This document shows positions 63,751-64,000 of a stretch of 64,000 nucleotides of DNA, one piece after another. Source of the DNA: Leptoclinus maculatus (Eukaryota; Chordata; Actinopteri; Perciformes; Stichaeidae); assembly GCA_032191485.1 (NCBI GenBank), contig JAVDOI010000016.1, positions 790,581 through 854,580 on the forward strand, given 5' to 3'. The position numbers and the translations under genes are program-made. Below the pieces are notes generated by a model. The model made no database searches. It saw nothing but the letters and a program-made list of their open reading frames with translations, and was not told where the DNA came from. Each line of letters begins with the position of its first letter. The stretch's first letter is position 1.

Positions 63751-64000
63751 TCAGCTTGGCAGAGCTTCTCCAAGCTGAGTGAAGATTATGGCTCAGAGAT
63801 TTTTCACTTCTCTTCTTTTATTTTTTCTCCCTCCTTCCCTGCTCTTTCACTCCCCCTCTCACTCTTACTCCCTCGCCTCTTGTCTCTTTATTGCCATTCA
63901 CTCAATCAATCTCTCTTTCCTCCCCAAAAAAAAAAGAAAAGTGCCGCGAAGGAATTTTCTAAGAGGCAACTAGAGGGTCCGAGAGGAAGCGATAGAAACG

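Overview
The window looks like nuclear DNA from a ray-finned (percomorph-type) fish. The evidence is dense long (CA)n/(GT)n microsatellites, several dispersed repeat families that recur in teleost genomes, small spliced exons with consensus splice sites, and one vertebrate gene family that can be recognised by its protein motifs. There is no operon structure, rRNA, tRNA or CRISPR array. Most open reading frames longer than 60 codons are read-through of CA/GT/CT repeats or chance frames.

The only gene I can support is on the minus strand between about 48.45 and 34.1 kb. It is a ZNF804/GPATCH8-family gene, best matched to znf804a. Four coding exons join with consistent phase: 48454-48350 (the single C2H2-like zinc finger), 43953-43817 (basic RLKELKQREF helix), 40661-40537 (APGSGPMF motif) and 38299-34107 (1,396 residues plus stop). 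They encode about 1,519 residues. The true first exon(s) were not found and probably lie beyond the right edge. The last exon carries the family's C-terminal half: a KRSCILLHQSAAVF block, a WPSEM...SISFSINPLLYDFR block and a VLPLQVLF ending. It also holds basic tracts, short degenerate repeats and a Cys-rich stretch that I do not recall from the mammalian protein.

Left of the gene (1-34 kb) I see only noncoding DNA. It contains copies of a repeat with a CTCF-like site, two decayed MITE-like elements, an L2-like tail, a 1-kb AT-rich foldback structure at 28.5-29.6 kb and many microsatellites. The introns hold a 1.1-kb purine-rich tract directly upstream of exon 3, a 165-bp (CT)n run, one copy of the CTCF-like repeat and a 0.67-kb inverted-repeat element built from GTAATA motifs. 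Right of the zinc-finger exon (48.5-64 kb, probably a long 5' intron) are a perfect 577-bp duplication 5.5 kb apart, a perfect 68-bp palindrome, a 21-bp minisatellite and the decayed 3' end of a hAT transposase.

I found no convincing new multi-gene system. The items most worth checking are the repeat-borne CTCF-like sites around znf804a, the identical 577-bp duplicates, the Cys-rich and ACxxVIS-repeat insertions in the protein, and the two inverted-repeat elements.
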